Assembly: GCA_951799405.1 (NCBI GenBank)
Contig: OX637351.1
Span: 4,868,251 to 4,932,250 of the forward strand
DNA from: Agapetus fuscipes
Taxonomy: Eukaryota > Arthropoda > Insecta > Trichoptera > Glossosomatidae
DNA: 64,000 nucleotides
Reading direction: 5' to 3'
Positions 53,613 to 64,000 of this stretch are shown here, one piece after another. The notes beneath the pieces are model-generated. The model saw nothing but the letters and a program-made list of their open reading frames with translations. It was not told where the DNA came from and searched no databases. The translations under genes were made by a program, and so were the position numbers. Position 1 is the first letter of the stretch. Each line of letters begins with the position of its first letter.

Positions 53613-56600
53613 ATGTCGTCCGAAAATGGCAATAAAATGGAAGAAAAACCAAAAGATTTGAAGCGGAAGGCAGAAAATTCTTCGCCGGAATCATCTCCGG
53701 GTATATATTTGACCCGATTGTGCAATCATTTGATACCAAGATTTCTTCAATGCATAACCTCAAAATTATTTAATTTTCCAGCGAAAGTGGTCAAAATACA
53801 AAGACTGTGCCCGTATTTGGACACAATTAACCGGCAATATTTAGATTTTGATTTCGAGAAGCTGTGCTCCGTTTCTTTGACGAGAATAAATGTCTACGCC
53901 TGCCTGGTATGCGGAAAATATTTTCAGGTTAGAATTTTGTATTTGGAACTTCGTTTGTTTTTTAATTTTATTTTATGAGTAACTATCCTCTTGATTCCAG
54001 GCTAATATAATCCCTAGACGCTATGGTGTATTTACTTACCTATATACTTTTTATAAGGAATGTTTTTATCAAATGCCCTACATAAAAAATAGTAAATAAG
54101 TGTCTTGGCTGAGAACAATGGACTCAGCTCAAATTTGCAAATAAAACATTTGTTCCGATGGGAAAAAGTCACAAGTCTACAAAAAAAGGTAACTAGGATC
54201 CTTAGCAACTAATAAGGGAATATTTGTTTGCCTTTTTCTTAGCAAACTTTATTGTCTCTCTCTTGTCATTTGCGAACTCCACACAACTTCCATAACAACC
54301 ATAATAACAACAATTCCATAGACAATAAAATTGTGACGTCATAAAATACAAAATTGTGTCCGGGCTGCAACGGAAAAAGTAAAAAAATATTTTGTTACTG
54401 GTTGTTAAAGACCTAAGTCTCATAAATGTGTGACACTTGCCCGCCATTTTTTTGTTGAGTCTATTTTTACATTTATACTGGACTGGACTATTTACTTTAT
54501 ATTGGACCAGTCCGTAGTTCAATGGTATCACTTCGGACTCTGAATGGAAGGTTGTGGGTTCGATTTCCGGCGGAGCACAAAAAAATATACCATTTATATT
54601 TTCAAATTTGCTCTTTGCTGGGTTGAAAAATTCATAAACCTTTACCAAAGACCGGTCCCTAAAAGGTCCATCCAGCCTTACCGCAACTTGGTCTTGCTTG
54701 AGAATTGGCGCTTTGTTGCGACGACCAAGCTCGTAAAAAGTCAGGTCGATAGCTCAAGTTGGTAGAATGCTAACATTCCATGCCGAGAGCAAGGGTTTCA
54801 GAAGAAATGAGAACCAGCCTCCCGGGAGCTGGGAAACCCCCACTTCTGAACTGAAAGTGGTTGGTGTGAGGCCGGCCCCCTTACCCGTAAAAATAAATAG
54901 GTCCCGAATCGCCACATGCGACCGCTTCGGGGATAACGCAGGCAAGAAGTTACACTTTACGTGTAGCTTAGTTGCGTTTTTTTTATACCTAATCTAAAAA
55001 TATATTTTTTATAGGGTAGAGGAACAAACACCCACGCATACACGCATTCAGTGTCAGAGAGTCATCACGTGTTCCTGAATCTTCACACATTGAAGTTCTA
55101 CTGCCTGCCTGACAATTATGAGGTTATCGGTGAGTACATTCATCATTAACCCTTTAACTGCGGGTGACACAGTTGTGACACGGTGTGTTGTTTTTTTTTG
55201 TAAACTTAAATGTCATTTATTACTCGTATTCCTTGACTTATAGGTTGGTATGAAGCTGACCACCCATACTGTAAAAAATGGTTCACTTTGCCAATGTCAC
55301 CCCTGTTTCAGGGAATGTCGGCAGGAGTTGCAGGGCTTATGTTCATTTGAGTTTGGATTTTATTTGTAAGTACACAATCAGCATTTGTAAGCGCGAACTA
55401 CACGTGTTTGTTTGTGGGCATACATCTGAGAGCTTTAAATGAATATATGCTTGCAACTTAGATTATAGATTATAGATTATTATAGACACGCATAGGCGTC
55501 AAGTGTAAACTTGCACACAGTGCGACTGTCAATCATAGACGTCATCCAACTTTGAACTTATCCCTGACATCTGTGTTCAACAATTCAAAAGTCTGCAAGT
55601 GAAATGAGCTAAACCTTTGTGATTTTTGTTCTTGAATAACTATACATGTGTTTTTTTTTTTTTTTTAAGGAATCCTGCGCGGGAGGCTCCCCAATTCTTA
55701 AAAGTCTTGGGGGTCTATGTCACCCTGGAAGGGTGCCGCAGAGGTGTTGTTTTATTAATACATGTCATTTTTTTTTTCTACATGATAATATAGCACAGTT
55801 TTTGTGTGTGTCACTCCTCAAGGGTCCTCCCAATCACGAATGAGATATTTTATAAAGGTGTCATTTCAGTGCTTCCTAAAAATGCCTGACAGCACCACTC
55901 CCCTTGTTTATTTACAAATTTTGGTTTTCTTTTTTAAGTACAAAAATCCAAGAAGAGTGTATAAAAACACTCAAAAATGCATTATGCATGGACAATGCTT
56001 GAGGGCCATACCGAAAAGGGGTTGGTTCTGATATCTTGTGAAGGCTGAGTAAACCTTGCTGGTATTTTGATTTTGGGTTTGAAATAAACACGGAACGAGA
56101 AATCATTTCTGACACCCTTTGGAGGATCGAACCGCAGCCTGTTGGCATAAAACACAAGCATTCTACCAACTGAGCTATCGACCATAGTTGGCATCGGCTC
56201 CAATGACTTGGAATGCTATTCCCGCCTTACTGAGGGAACTGGATTCGGAGAGACTGTTCAAAAGAAGTCTCAAAACTCACCTCTTCGTCCAATCATATAG
56301 ACAAGCGCCTTTGTAGTGACACACTGTCATAAAAGACGCTTTACAAATTTTGTAATTATTACTATTATTATTATTAGACTGGGAAAAATTTGGAACTATG
56401 TTCTTTTTTCATTTTAAATCAGCTGTCGCTTTTGTCAATCAAATCCCCATCACTTTGTTTTCAGACTCATCACTGGATGACATCAAGTACGTCCTGAACC
56501 CGACATTCACCACCGCGCAGATCAAGTCCATGGATACAGAGACCAAGATGTCGCGGGCTATAGACGGCACCATGTACATGCCGGGGATAGTAGGACTCAA

Positions 56601-59600
56601 CAATATAAAGGCCAACGATTACTGCAATGTCATCTTACAGGTGAGCATCTATAATAATAATATAATATAATATATAATAATCTATAATCTATAATCTAAG
56701 TTGCAAGGATATATTCATTTAAAGCTCTCAGATGTATGCCCACAAACCAACAAGTGTAGTTCGCGTTTACAAATGCTGAATGTGTACTTACAAATAAAAT
56801 CCAAACCTCAAATGAACATAAGTCCCACAACTTTTGCCGACCTTCCCTGAAACAGGGGTGACATTGGCAAAGTGAACCATTTTTTACAGTATGGGTGGTC
56901 AGCCTCATAGCACTTCCTTTGTTTATATTCCTTGTCAGTCCATCATCATTCATTTTTGATTCACCAGGTAGTCTGTCGGATCCATCTACATCATTTTGAC
57001 GTCACAGCGTGGCTATCCGGCTGCGCTGCGTTGTGGCGGGACTCAAATTCTCGGCATTATATTTTTGAAAATTATCAATGATATCTTTATTTTTACTACT
57101 TAAATATATATGGTTGTGATCCTTGAAATGTACTCTACACAATCACAGTATTGTAAACCGTTTTCCCCACCACTGCAATTACCCTATTGTGTTGTCACCC
57201 AGCCGGGTTGCTAGGGAAAAGAAAAACAAATAGTTGGAGCCCTTTTTTTTATTTATTTTATTTATTGATCAATCTGATTTTCTACATCTCGTGTTTTTTT
57301 TTAAATAGCAATAAAACTATGCACTTGTCACAGGTCACAGACCAATTATTGTCCGCTGACTATTGTCCCCTTGGACTGCCAATCAGAAGTCGCCTGATTC
57401 GAATCCTCTCGGATTGTAAGTCTCGGACTTGCTAAATGTAAACGCAAACTACACGTGTTTGTTTGTGGGCATGCATTTGATATGAGCTTTAAATGTTAAT
57501 ATATCTTTGCAACTTAGATTATAGATTCCCAGCTCTCCCCCTGGGAGCTGGGAAACTCCCTCTTCAACTGACAGTGGTTTGTGTGAGGCTGGCCCCTTAC
57601 CCATAAAAATAAATAGCTCCCAAATGTAATCCCTTTGGGGATAACGCAGGCAAGAAGTTACACTTTATGTGTAGCTTGGTTGCGTAGATGTAGTCAATTA
57701 ACCGTAACTGTAATTTGTGGGCAGTGCCTGTCCCACGTGCGGCCGCTGCGCAACTACTTCCTCCGCGAGGCCAACTACGCCAGCGTGAAGCGCCCCCCCG
57801 GGGACTCCCACTTCCTGCTGGTGCAGAGGTTTGGTGAGCTGCTCAGGAAGCTGTGGAACCCGCGGGCGCTCAAGGCGCATGTCTCCCCGCACGAGATGCT
57901 GCAGGCTGTGGTGCTGTGGTCCAGGAAGAAGTTCCAGTTCATCAAACAGGGTATGTGCTTAGTATACGCTACATAGGTTTTAAGGATAATAATTATAAAT
58001 TGAAGATTTGTATGGCGCCTTTTCATGACTCTTGGTCATCCCAATAGCGCATGCTCATATATATGAGCGTGCAAACAGGTGGGTCTGTAGTCCTCTTCTG
58101 AATGAGCTCTCTGGCTCCATATTACGAACTCAATCTGGTAGGCCGTTCCATAAGGTTGGAGCAGCCACCTTGAAGGCTCGATCACCAAAGACCTTCTTGA
58201 TATTTCTCCTTGGAAACTCTATTTGGCTGCGGCATGATGCGGCTGATGGAAGTGTTGAGGTCCTGTTGCTTGTTGTTGCAGGTGCTATCAGGTTTATGAG
58301 ATATTTTGGTGCAGTCGCACACAGAGTCTTGAACACCAGTAAGCCTATTTTGAAATGGATTTGTTCCTTCGTCTTCAACCAGTGAAGAGACTTCAAGTGC
58401 GGCGTTATGTGGCAGAACTATGAAGCGCCGTGTATCAACCTTGCCGCTGCCTTCAGGACTGACTGAAAGTCTCTTCAGCAGAATCTGTGGCTGTCCGGCA
58501 TATAGTGCATTGCAATAGTCGAGTCTTGACAAGGATGTGCTTTGCATGTTATAAGGATGATATACCTGTATATATGTGCTAAGGATATGCAATGTATGTA
58601 ATAAGGATGTGCTAAGGATGTGCAATGTATGTGATAAGGATGCTCTACGTATTTGCTAAGGGTGTGCTAAAAATATGCTGAGATTGTGCTAAATACGTGC
58701 CAAGAATCTACAAACTGATGAAATCATTTGGATTTTTTTTCTTCAACAAATTACTTGTTGAACTTCAACAACCAACTAACTCTTCTTTGAACTTTCAAGA
58801 GTGACATCAGTATAAAGTGTGTATGTCTATAACAGAGATGTTATGCCATTGATTTTCCCTCATTTGCTTTCAGGAGACCCTGTGGACTTTCTCTCGTGGT
58901 TCTTAAACTCTTTGCACATTGCTTTGAACGGAACAAAAAAGCCAAACAGCTCCATCATATACAAATCTTTCTTGGGACAAATGAGGATTTATACCAGGTA
59001 ACACAGCCATTGTTTTTTATTAAGCAGTTATGCGGCAAAGAAATACAGTAGGGCCTCTCTAATCTGAACAGGCAAAAACAGAGCCTTGGTGGATTATCAA
59101 AGTGTCGGGATTGTGCAAAATTTTAATAGCTATAAAACTTCAATAAATTAAATATTTTAGGGTTTATGAACTCAGTTACTGTACTTAATTATTGAAAAAA
59201 AAACATGTGAGACATACAAGAAACACTAGTGAATATCTAACACAGGCCTGTCCAACATACGGCCCGTGACAGCATCAATAGATTTTGCGCAATAAGTTCA
59301 ATCATTCAAAAAATCATCCATCATAAGGTACTTAGTTCAATCATCTATCTATGGACTATGACAGTGGTCACCAAAGTGTAGCTCAAAGAAAACAATGACA
59401 TCTTATTAGATTTGCCAGCAGTGCGCCTCATCAATTGAATATTTGTATTATAGAAAGCTGCCCCCCACGGACGAGGAGGCTGGGAAAGCAGAAGTACAGT
59501 CTGACGAATACAAAGAGATAATCACAGAGTCTCCGTTCCTGTACCTGACCTGCGACCTGCCCCCCACTCCGCTGTTCATTGATGAGTTCCGCGAGAACAT

Positions 59601-62570
59601 CATTCCACAGGTAATAGCTGCAAGAGCTCCATTTACAACTGTACTATAACTGTAACTCTGTCGCCATTCCGCCAGGGGTGGCCAGAGCCTCTAAAAAGCT
59701 GCCTCCATTTCTTCCTATCCTTATACACCTCTTTCAATTCCTTCATATCCTCAACTTTTTTCATGCATTTTCTTCTTTTACGCTCACTTTGTATATCCCA
59801 TTCTTTCACGATATCCTCAATCTGAGCACTCCATACTTTAAAAAATTAAAATTAAAAATAAAAAACAAATTGTATAAGGCTACGGGGCGAGTAAAATTTA
59901 ATAATGTACGACCGGTTTCGGAAACAATGTTTCCATCATCAGGTACAAAATATCTCGGTCGTCCCTTACCTTTTTTTCCATTCACACTACCTCTGTATAT
60001 ATACTTTGTCAGTCTATCATTATTCATTCTTTCCACATGCCCAAACCATCTCATCACATTCTTTTGTACCTTAACTTTCACATCCTCTTTCTATCCATCT
60101 CTAATATAAGTTGCACTATGTAGCACAGAATGTCTTACATTGCAAGTATTGATAATTATCAATACTTACACAAATACTTACTTACAGAAATTATAATTTC
60201 TCTTCAAGTTGCCTGCTTAAGCGAAAATGTTTTTGAAAATATTTATCCATCATGAGCTGGACAGCCCAGCCCTACGTGGGCCTTGGCTGGATCCAGGATT
60301 CTCCTCCACTCTCACCTGTCTAATGCCCACACTCCCCAGCTACCATATCTGTGTCGACACCGTCCATTCATCACATTTTTTTGCCTTCCCCTGGGCTAGA
60401 AGTCTCATCACCGCGGTAATTCTTACCTACCGAATATCGGTAACATTTGTATTAAGACCTGTCAATCCAAGATGGCCGCAAATGAACAGCCAAATAGTCT
60501 TCATACAGATATCACCGATATTCGGTAAGATTTACCGTGGTGATGAGACTTCCAGCCCTGGGATACTTATACATATTTTATTACTTTTGTTGTTTTTAGG
60601 TGAACCTATTCCAGTTGCTGAATAAATTCAACGGCCAGGTGGCCAAGGAGTACAAGACTTACAAAGACAACTTCCTGAAGAGGTTTGAGATCACCAAGCT
60701 GCCGCCGTACCTGATCCTCTACATCAAGAGGTTCACCAAGAACACCTTCTTCGTGGAAAAGAACCCAACCGTCATCAACTTTCCCGTCAAGTAATACCAT
60801 CTACTTTTTGTTCTCCTTCATTGTTTCAATAAGATTGGCTTGCAACGTTCTTGCTGCGCTCTCCCGAAAGGGAGGACGTTTCGCCCATGTCTACAATGGG
60901 CTTCTTCAGCATGAAGGTGAAGTGATGAAGAATATAATAAAGAAGCCCATCTAGACATGGGTGAAACGTCCGGAAGTTCCAGCTCCTAGAGACCACGGCA
61001 ACAGATCCCGGAAAGCAACTCTCCAGCATCAACAGTCGGCTGTGTAAGCCTAAAACTCCCATTGTAACACTTGTGTTACAATGGCCCTAATTGTGTGACA
61101 GTGGCATTACCAACTATTCGAAGCAGTGACTTATGATATCTGCGGACTATACATATATTATATATATAGTGTTGCAACCTACTTATGAAAATGGTCATTA
61201 GTAAGAAAGAGAACCAAGAACTTAACAGTTGCATTTCCAGGTGTACAAAAAACTCGGGCAAATGTAAAAATGTTTCTAGAAAGGTGGCAGCATTGCTGCG
61301 TGCGTACTATGCTCGAAGCAGTCCGATCATAAACGCATGTGGTATAAATCTTGTGTTGTAATTGGGTGTCAAAACACAGAATGGAGAAAGCTAGGAAATA
61401 TAAATTCTGACACGTAAAAACATGTTTTGTATGACTACACAACTGCAACGTTTGACAGGACTGAGACAAAAGTGGTAGATAGTATGTATCAATGCAGTAA
61501 GTTAGTTTCTTCTATGTTATCACTCAATGATTTGATGTTTCCAGGAATGTAGATTTTGGTGACTTCCTGACCCCCGAGGTGAAGGCGCAGTACCAGGGCA
61601 AGACGGTGTACGACCTGGTGGGCAACATAGTCCACGATGGCACTCCTGACAAGGGCACCTACAGAGCTCATGTGCTGCACCAACCAACGCAGCAATGGTT
61701 AGAGATTTGTCCCATTTATAGTGTCATATTTTATTCAGAATACCCAGAGTCATAAAGTCAGCTTGTATGAAGAAGGTTATGACTCTGGATAAAATGAAAA
61801 AAGTATGTAAGCAGGGCCCGTGTTAGGGTAGGGCGCCGCAGGCGCCCCTTTGTGTTTTTCCGCCGCAGGCGCCCCTTTGTGTTTTTCGTGTGGATTTGAA
61901 TGGTCGATAGGGGGCGCCTTAGAAATCTCACCCAGGGCGCTGGTAGTGCTAAAAACGGCACTGTATGTAAGGACAGAAAGAAATGGTGGTTATTCTGTAA
62001 TGTTGGCGGCTAGGGCTAGGTTTTTTCTATTTTTTTTTTAAATTTGTAATCAGAATTCTATATTTTGTGACTGTTTTTAATCTTCAAACATATTAATATT
62101 TGTTTATTTAAAAAATGAAATTTCTTGTGTATGTTCCTTGACTTATAGGTTGGTATGCGGCTGACCACCCATGCTGCAGAAAATGGTTCACTTTGTCAAT
62201 GTCACCCGTGTTACAGGGAAGTTCGGCAAGAGTTGCAGGGTGTATGTTCATTTGAGATTTGGGTTTTATGTTGTAGGTTCACATGCAGCATGTACAAGCG
62301 CAAGCTATACGTGTTTGCTTGTAAAAATGCAATGTGAATCCCCAATGTTACATATCTTTGGAACTTAGATTAGATTAGATTAGATTAAAAATACCTACAT
62401 CTAGAGACTTTACAGACTCACACAGATACACAATTACACATTCGCAACGATAGTAAGATTTTCTGGTGTGTTGCAGGTACGAGCTCCAGGACCTCCACGT
62501 CACCAGCATTCTGCCCCAGATGATCACCCTCACCGAGGCCTTCATACAAATATATGAACTCAGAGAATGA
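53613..62570 (+). CDS. USP39: USP39 / SAD1, inactive ubiquitin hydrolase of the tri-snRNP
   Basis: Exons 53613-53700, 53782-53927, 55015-55129, 56465-56640, 57725-57950, 58874-58997, 59454-59610, 60600-60790, 61545-61697, 62477-62570 join to 1,470 nt, 489 aa plus stop. The order is: short charged N-terminus; zinc-finger UBP region (CPYLDTINRQYLDFDFEKLC, ACLVCGKYFQGRG, HVFLNLHTLKFYC); then the USP fold (GIVGLNNIKANDY, RPPGDSHFLLVQRFGEL, VSPHEMLQAVVLWS, DFLSWFLNSLH, LPPYLILYIKRFTKN, YELQDLHVTSILPQMI). This matches USP39, which helps assemble and activate the spliceosomal U4/U6.U5 tri-snRNP. The canonical USP catalytic Cys position is Asp168 (A-N-D-Y), as in the family, so it is a pseudo-protease. 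The N-terminal RS-rich extension of vertebrate USP39 (565 aa) is reduced. Introns carry LINE, SINE and P-like fragments. Confidence 0.95.
54504..54978 (+). mobile_element. SINE-B/SINE-A dimer in USP39 intron 2
   Basis: Most complete dimer: B head and body 54504-54735, CGTAAAAAGTC linker, A head 54740 and A body to the conserved 3' end GTGTAGCTTAGTTGCG. The tRNA-like box B of the A unit is partly deleted. Confidence 0.78.
55229..55490 (+). mobile_element. LINE-C 3' end copy
   Basis: Complete unit in USP39 intron 3 with an ACTTAGATTATAGATT tail. Confidence 0.7.
56030..56186 (-). mobile_element. SINE-A 5' half
   Basis: Reverse copy with head (CTACCAACTGAGCTATCGAC on plus) and the start of the body; the 3' half is absent. 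Confidence 0.65.
56203..56375 (+). mobile_element. L2/CR1-like LINE 3' end
   Basis: Same sequence as 35147-35330 (TTCCCGCCTTACTGAGGGAA to AAGACGCTTTACAAATTTTG and (ATT)n). Confidence 0.6.
56670..56910 (-). mobile_element. LINE-C 3' end copy
   Basis: Reverse unit starting about 30 bp after the USP39 exon 4 donor; truncated at GTCAGCCTCATAG. Confidence 0.68.
57528..57690 (+). mobile_element. SINE-A 3' half
   Basis: The body from CCCCTGGGAGCTGGG to GTGTAGCTTGGTTGCG, ending about 35 bp before USP39 exon 5. Confidence 0.65.
57975..58520 (-). mobile_element. CR1-like LINE 3' end
   Basis: Minus-strand LHWLKTKEQIHFKIGLLVFK, LCATAPKYLINLI and GDRAFKVAAPTLWNGLP are CR1/Rex-type reverse-transcriptase C-terminal motifs. 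Starts 25 bp after the USP39 exon 5 donor. Confidence 0.75.
58530..58695 (+). repeat. Degenerate ~33-bp tandem repeat
   Basis: Reiterated GGATGTGCTAAGGATGTGCA-like units in USP39 intron 5, about 180 bp before exon 6. Confidence 0.65.
59645..60105 (-). mobile_element. LINE C-terminal remnant with an inserted 120-bp element
   Basis: Reverse LINE sequence 59645-59835 and 59955-60105 (VMRWFGHVERMNNDRLTK) interrupted by an AT-rich insert carrying CGACCGGTTTCGG. Confidence 0.62.
60390..60566. mobile_element. Inner-palindrome-only member of the same MITE family
   Basis: Contains only the inner inverted repeat (AAGTCTCATCACCGCGGTAA ... its complement ending TTCCAGCCC) around CAAGATGGCCGCAAATGAAC. 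The outer arms are missing. It ends ~30 bp before USP39 exon 8. Confidence 0.65.
60862..61030. mobile_element. Inverted pair of the hammerhead-like repeat (copies 3 and 4)
   Basis: A minus-strand core at 60875-60909 and a degenerate plus-strand core at about 60938-60970 (CTGA lost) face each other across ~30 bp, then GGAAGTTCCAGCTCC and AACAGATCCCGGAAAGC. Confidence 0.65.
61150..61535 (+). mobile_element. P-element/THAP-like transposon fragment
   Basis: Translation [13 protein letters not shown] recalls the THAP C2CH start (C-x-x-x-G-C-x-N). Related copies lie at 8600-8830 (minus), 11515-11835 (diverged) and 62940-63215. It ends about 10 bp before USP39 exon 9. Confidence 0.5.
61737..62387 (+). 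mobile_element. LINE-C with coding end, split by a hAT-like MITE
   Basis: Coding remnant (ACMKKVMTLDKMKKVCK) interrupted at 61812-61963, resuming with DRKKWWLF, then UTR and the 250-bp unit. It lies in USP39 intron 9. Confidence 0.75.
61812..61963. mobile_element. hAT-like MITE, 152 bp
   Basis: Termini CAGGGCCCGTGTTAG and, reverse-complemented, CAGTGCCGTTTTTAG. It is flanked by an exact 8-bp duplication TATGTAAG (61804-61811, 61964-61971) inside LINE-C sequence. The interior holds a ~27-bp tandem duplication rich in GGCGCC. An 8-bp TSD with CAGKGCC ends is typical of hAT. Confidence 0.85.
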
Positions 62571-62604
62571 AATACGACCATGCTTGTTTGTGTAAAAAAA
62601 AATC

Positions 62605-62610
62605 AATAAA
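62605..62610 (+). terminator. USP39 polyadenylation signal
   Basis: AATAAA lies 34 nt after the stop codon, followed within about 20 nt by a less A-rich stretch. It is the first hexamer downstream. Confidence 0.6.
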
Positions 62611-62939
62611 ACTGTTCAAAAGGTCAAACTAATTATTTACTATTAATTTATAAGACATATTCCGTGTTTATGTAGCAGTATTGCTTGTATCAATGTAAAA
62701 AAGTCAGCATATGCACCTCGACAAAAAAAAACCTAACAATGTTTGAAGAGTGTGCATTTGCAGTTGCTGATCCTGTGGCCTAGAACTGCCTGCTTCATCT
62801 TGTGAGAGAGATAAAGAACCATGGGAAGTTCGGAAATGCACTGAAGACAAACCTATTTCTGGCATCATTTTTACAATCGCCATTTGAGTGACTTTGAGTT
62901 ACGAAAAGGCGCTCTAAAGAAATATCACCATATGAAGTG

Positions 62940-63215
62940 AATGCTTTTCCCATTGACTTATGATATCTGTGGACTAGAAATTATTTTAACAAAAATAGTC
63001 ATATTATACTAATACATCTGTTTCAACTTACGAAAATGGTCCTTAGTAAAAGAGAGAAAAAATATCTTCACAGTTGCATTTCCATATGTACAAAAAAACC
63101 TGGCCAAATGTAAAAATGTGCTTAGAAAGGTGGCAATATTGCCGCGTGCGTTCTATGCCTGAACCAGTCCGAACATAGTACGCACGCGTTATGAATCTTG
63201 TGATTTTCTACAACT
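62940..63215 (+). mobile_element. 5' part of the same transposon
   Basis: TTTCAACTTACGAAAATGGT and AGTTGCATTTCCATATGTAC blocks; overlaps the minus-strand ORF at 63122-63448. Confidence 0.45.
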
Positions 63216-63448
63216 TGATCTTTCACTTCTGGTACTTCAATGTTAAATGTTGAAACTATTTTAATTGGGTGGTTTTGTTTTCCGTTTTCCTGATTTTGTT
63301 TTCCATTTTTCTGATTTTGCTTTCCATTTTCTTGGGTTTGTCCCTTTTTTATGAAAAGTTTGGAGAAAAAATCTTCAAGCCCGTCACCTCCAGCACTGGT
63401 TGACTTTAATTTAGGTATCATAAAGACTCTGGATGAATTCCCTTTCAC
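63122..63448 (-). CDS. Hypothetical ORF with Gln/Asn/Lys-rich short repeats
   Basis: Open for 108 codons with an internal run of near-identical units related to ENGKQNQ (about 63280-63345). The N-terminal part contains KLKSTSAGGDGLEDFFSKLF. No domain is recognised. Its downstream end overlaps the repeat at 62940-63215 that also occurs beside USP39 exon 9, so it may be a mobile-element ORF rather than a host exon. No splice partners were found. Confidence 0.2.
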   Translation of the reverse strand: MKGNSSRVFMIPKLKSTSAGGDGLEDFFSKLFIKKGQTQENGKQNQKNGKQNQENGKQNHPIKIVSTFNIEVPEVKDQVVENHKIHNACVLCSDWFRHRTHAAILPPF

Positions 63449-63691
63449 AATGTCACATTTTCAGCAGAGCTTTGTAAATGTTGATTCATCAAAGTGATGG
63501 AAGAGGGCTTTTTTCTGGTCCCATATGGGTCCCATTGAAGAACTTTGTTCTGGCAAATAATTATGCATGGTTGCTTTTAATACTGTCCTTGCTTATAGTT
63601 GATGCAGTTTTCCTGTAGATTGAAGCATTTATTTTAAACTTATTAAAAATTAAAGTATGTATTCGGAGCATTGACTGACAGATGGTGTATT

Positions 63692-64000
63692 AACGCAACT
63701 AAGCTACACATATAGTGTAACTTCTTGCCTGCGTTATCCCCGAAGGGGTCGCATGTGGCGATTCAGGACCTATTTATGTTTATGGCTAAGAGGCCGGCCT
63801 CACACCAACCACTTTCAGTTGAAGTGGGGGTTTCTCAGCTCCCGGGGGGGCTGGCTCTCATATCTACTGATAGCTGAGTAAACCTTGAGATCGAACCCTT
63901 GCTCTCGGCATGGAATGCAAGCATTCTACCAAATGGGCTATCGACCAGACTTTTTATGAGCTTGGACGTCGCTGCAAAGCGCTAACTCTCAAGCAAGATT
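63692..64000 (-). mobile_element. SINE-B/SINE-A dimer, cut by window end
   Basis: SINE-A in reverse (3' end at 63692, head near 63950) followed by the start of reverse SINE-B (GAGCTTGGACGTCGCTGC). It continues past 64000. Confidence 0.7.

Overview
This window is nuclear DNA from an arthropod, most likely an insect. The evidence is five spliced protein-coding genes with GT-AG introns, large introns packed with SINEs, LINE fragments and MITEs, and no bacterial-style operons or RNA operons. The order cannot be fixed by eye; Lepidoptera or Hemiptera would both fit the repeat load.

Left half (1-31783, minus strand): the first 25 coding exons of a giant UBR4/pushover (poe, p600, calossin) orthologue. 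They give 1,388 codons in one continuous frame, and the gene runs off the left edge, so the UBR box and C-terminal E3 region lie outside. A 381-bp gap (31784-32164) separates its start codon from the divergent start codon of TXNL1, so the two genes probably share a bidirectional promoter.

Right half (plus strand throughout): TXNL1 (32165-42550, six exons, 286 aa, thioredoxin plus PITH domain, active site WCPPC); two tandem paralogous C2H2 zinc-finger genes (44727-47307, 14 fingers, 532 aa; 48567-50743, 12 fingers, 486 aa), each a short first exon plus one large finger exon; and USP39/SAD1 (53613-62570, ten exons, 489 aa), the catalytically dead ubiquitin-protease homologue of the spliceosomal tri-snRNP. 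UBR4, TXNL1 (a proteasome-associated thioredoxin) and USP39 all touch ubiquitin biology, but I see no evidence that this is more than coincidental synteny.

Everything between exons is dominated by repeats. The main families are: SINE-A (tRNA-like head, 3' tail about 300 bp); SINE-B (a second tRNA-like head, body ending in AAATAAATCATCCTAATATTATT); composite B-A dimers; a 5S-rRNA-headed version of SINE-B; LINE-C, whose 250-bp 3' end (starts CCTTGACTTATAGGTTGG, ends in TTAGATTAGATT) occurs about 30 times; Jockey-like and CR1-like LINE 3' ends; solo LTRs; hAT-like, Harbinger-like and fold-back DNA elements; and a palindromic element carrying a hammerhead-ribozyme-like core. The most unusual observations are the 5S-tRNA chimeric SINE, the hammerhead-like core, a 1.27-kb TIR element with iterated CACTGTCC sites and an 8-bp target duplication, a duplicated exon end with a decoy splice donor in TXNL1, and inverted composite repeats bracketing two UBR4 exons.
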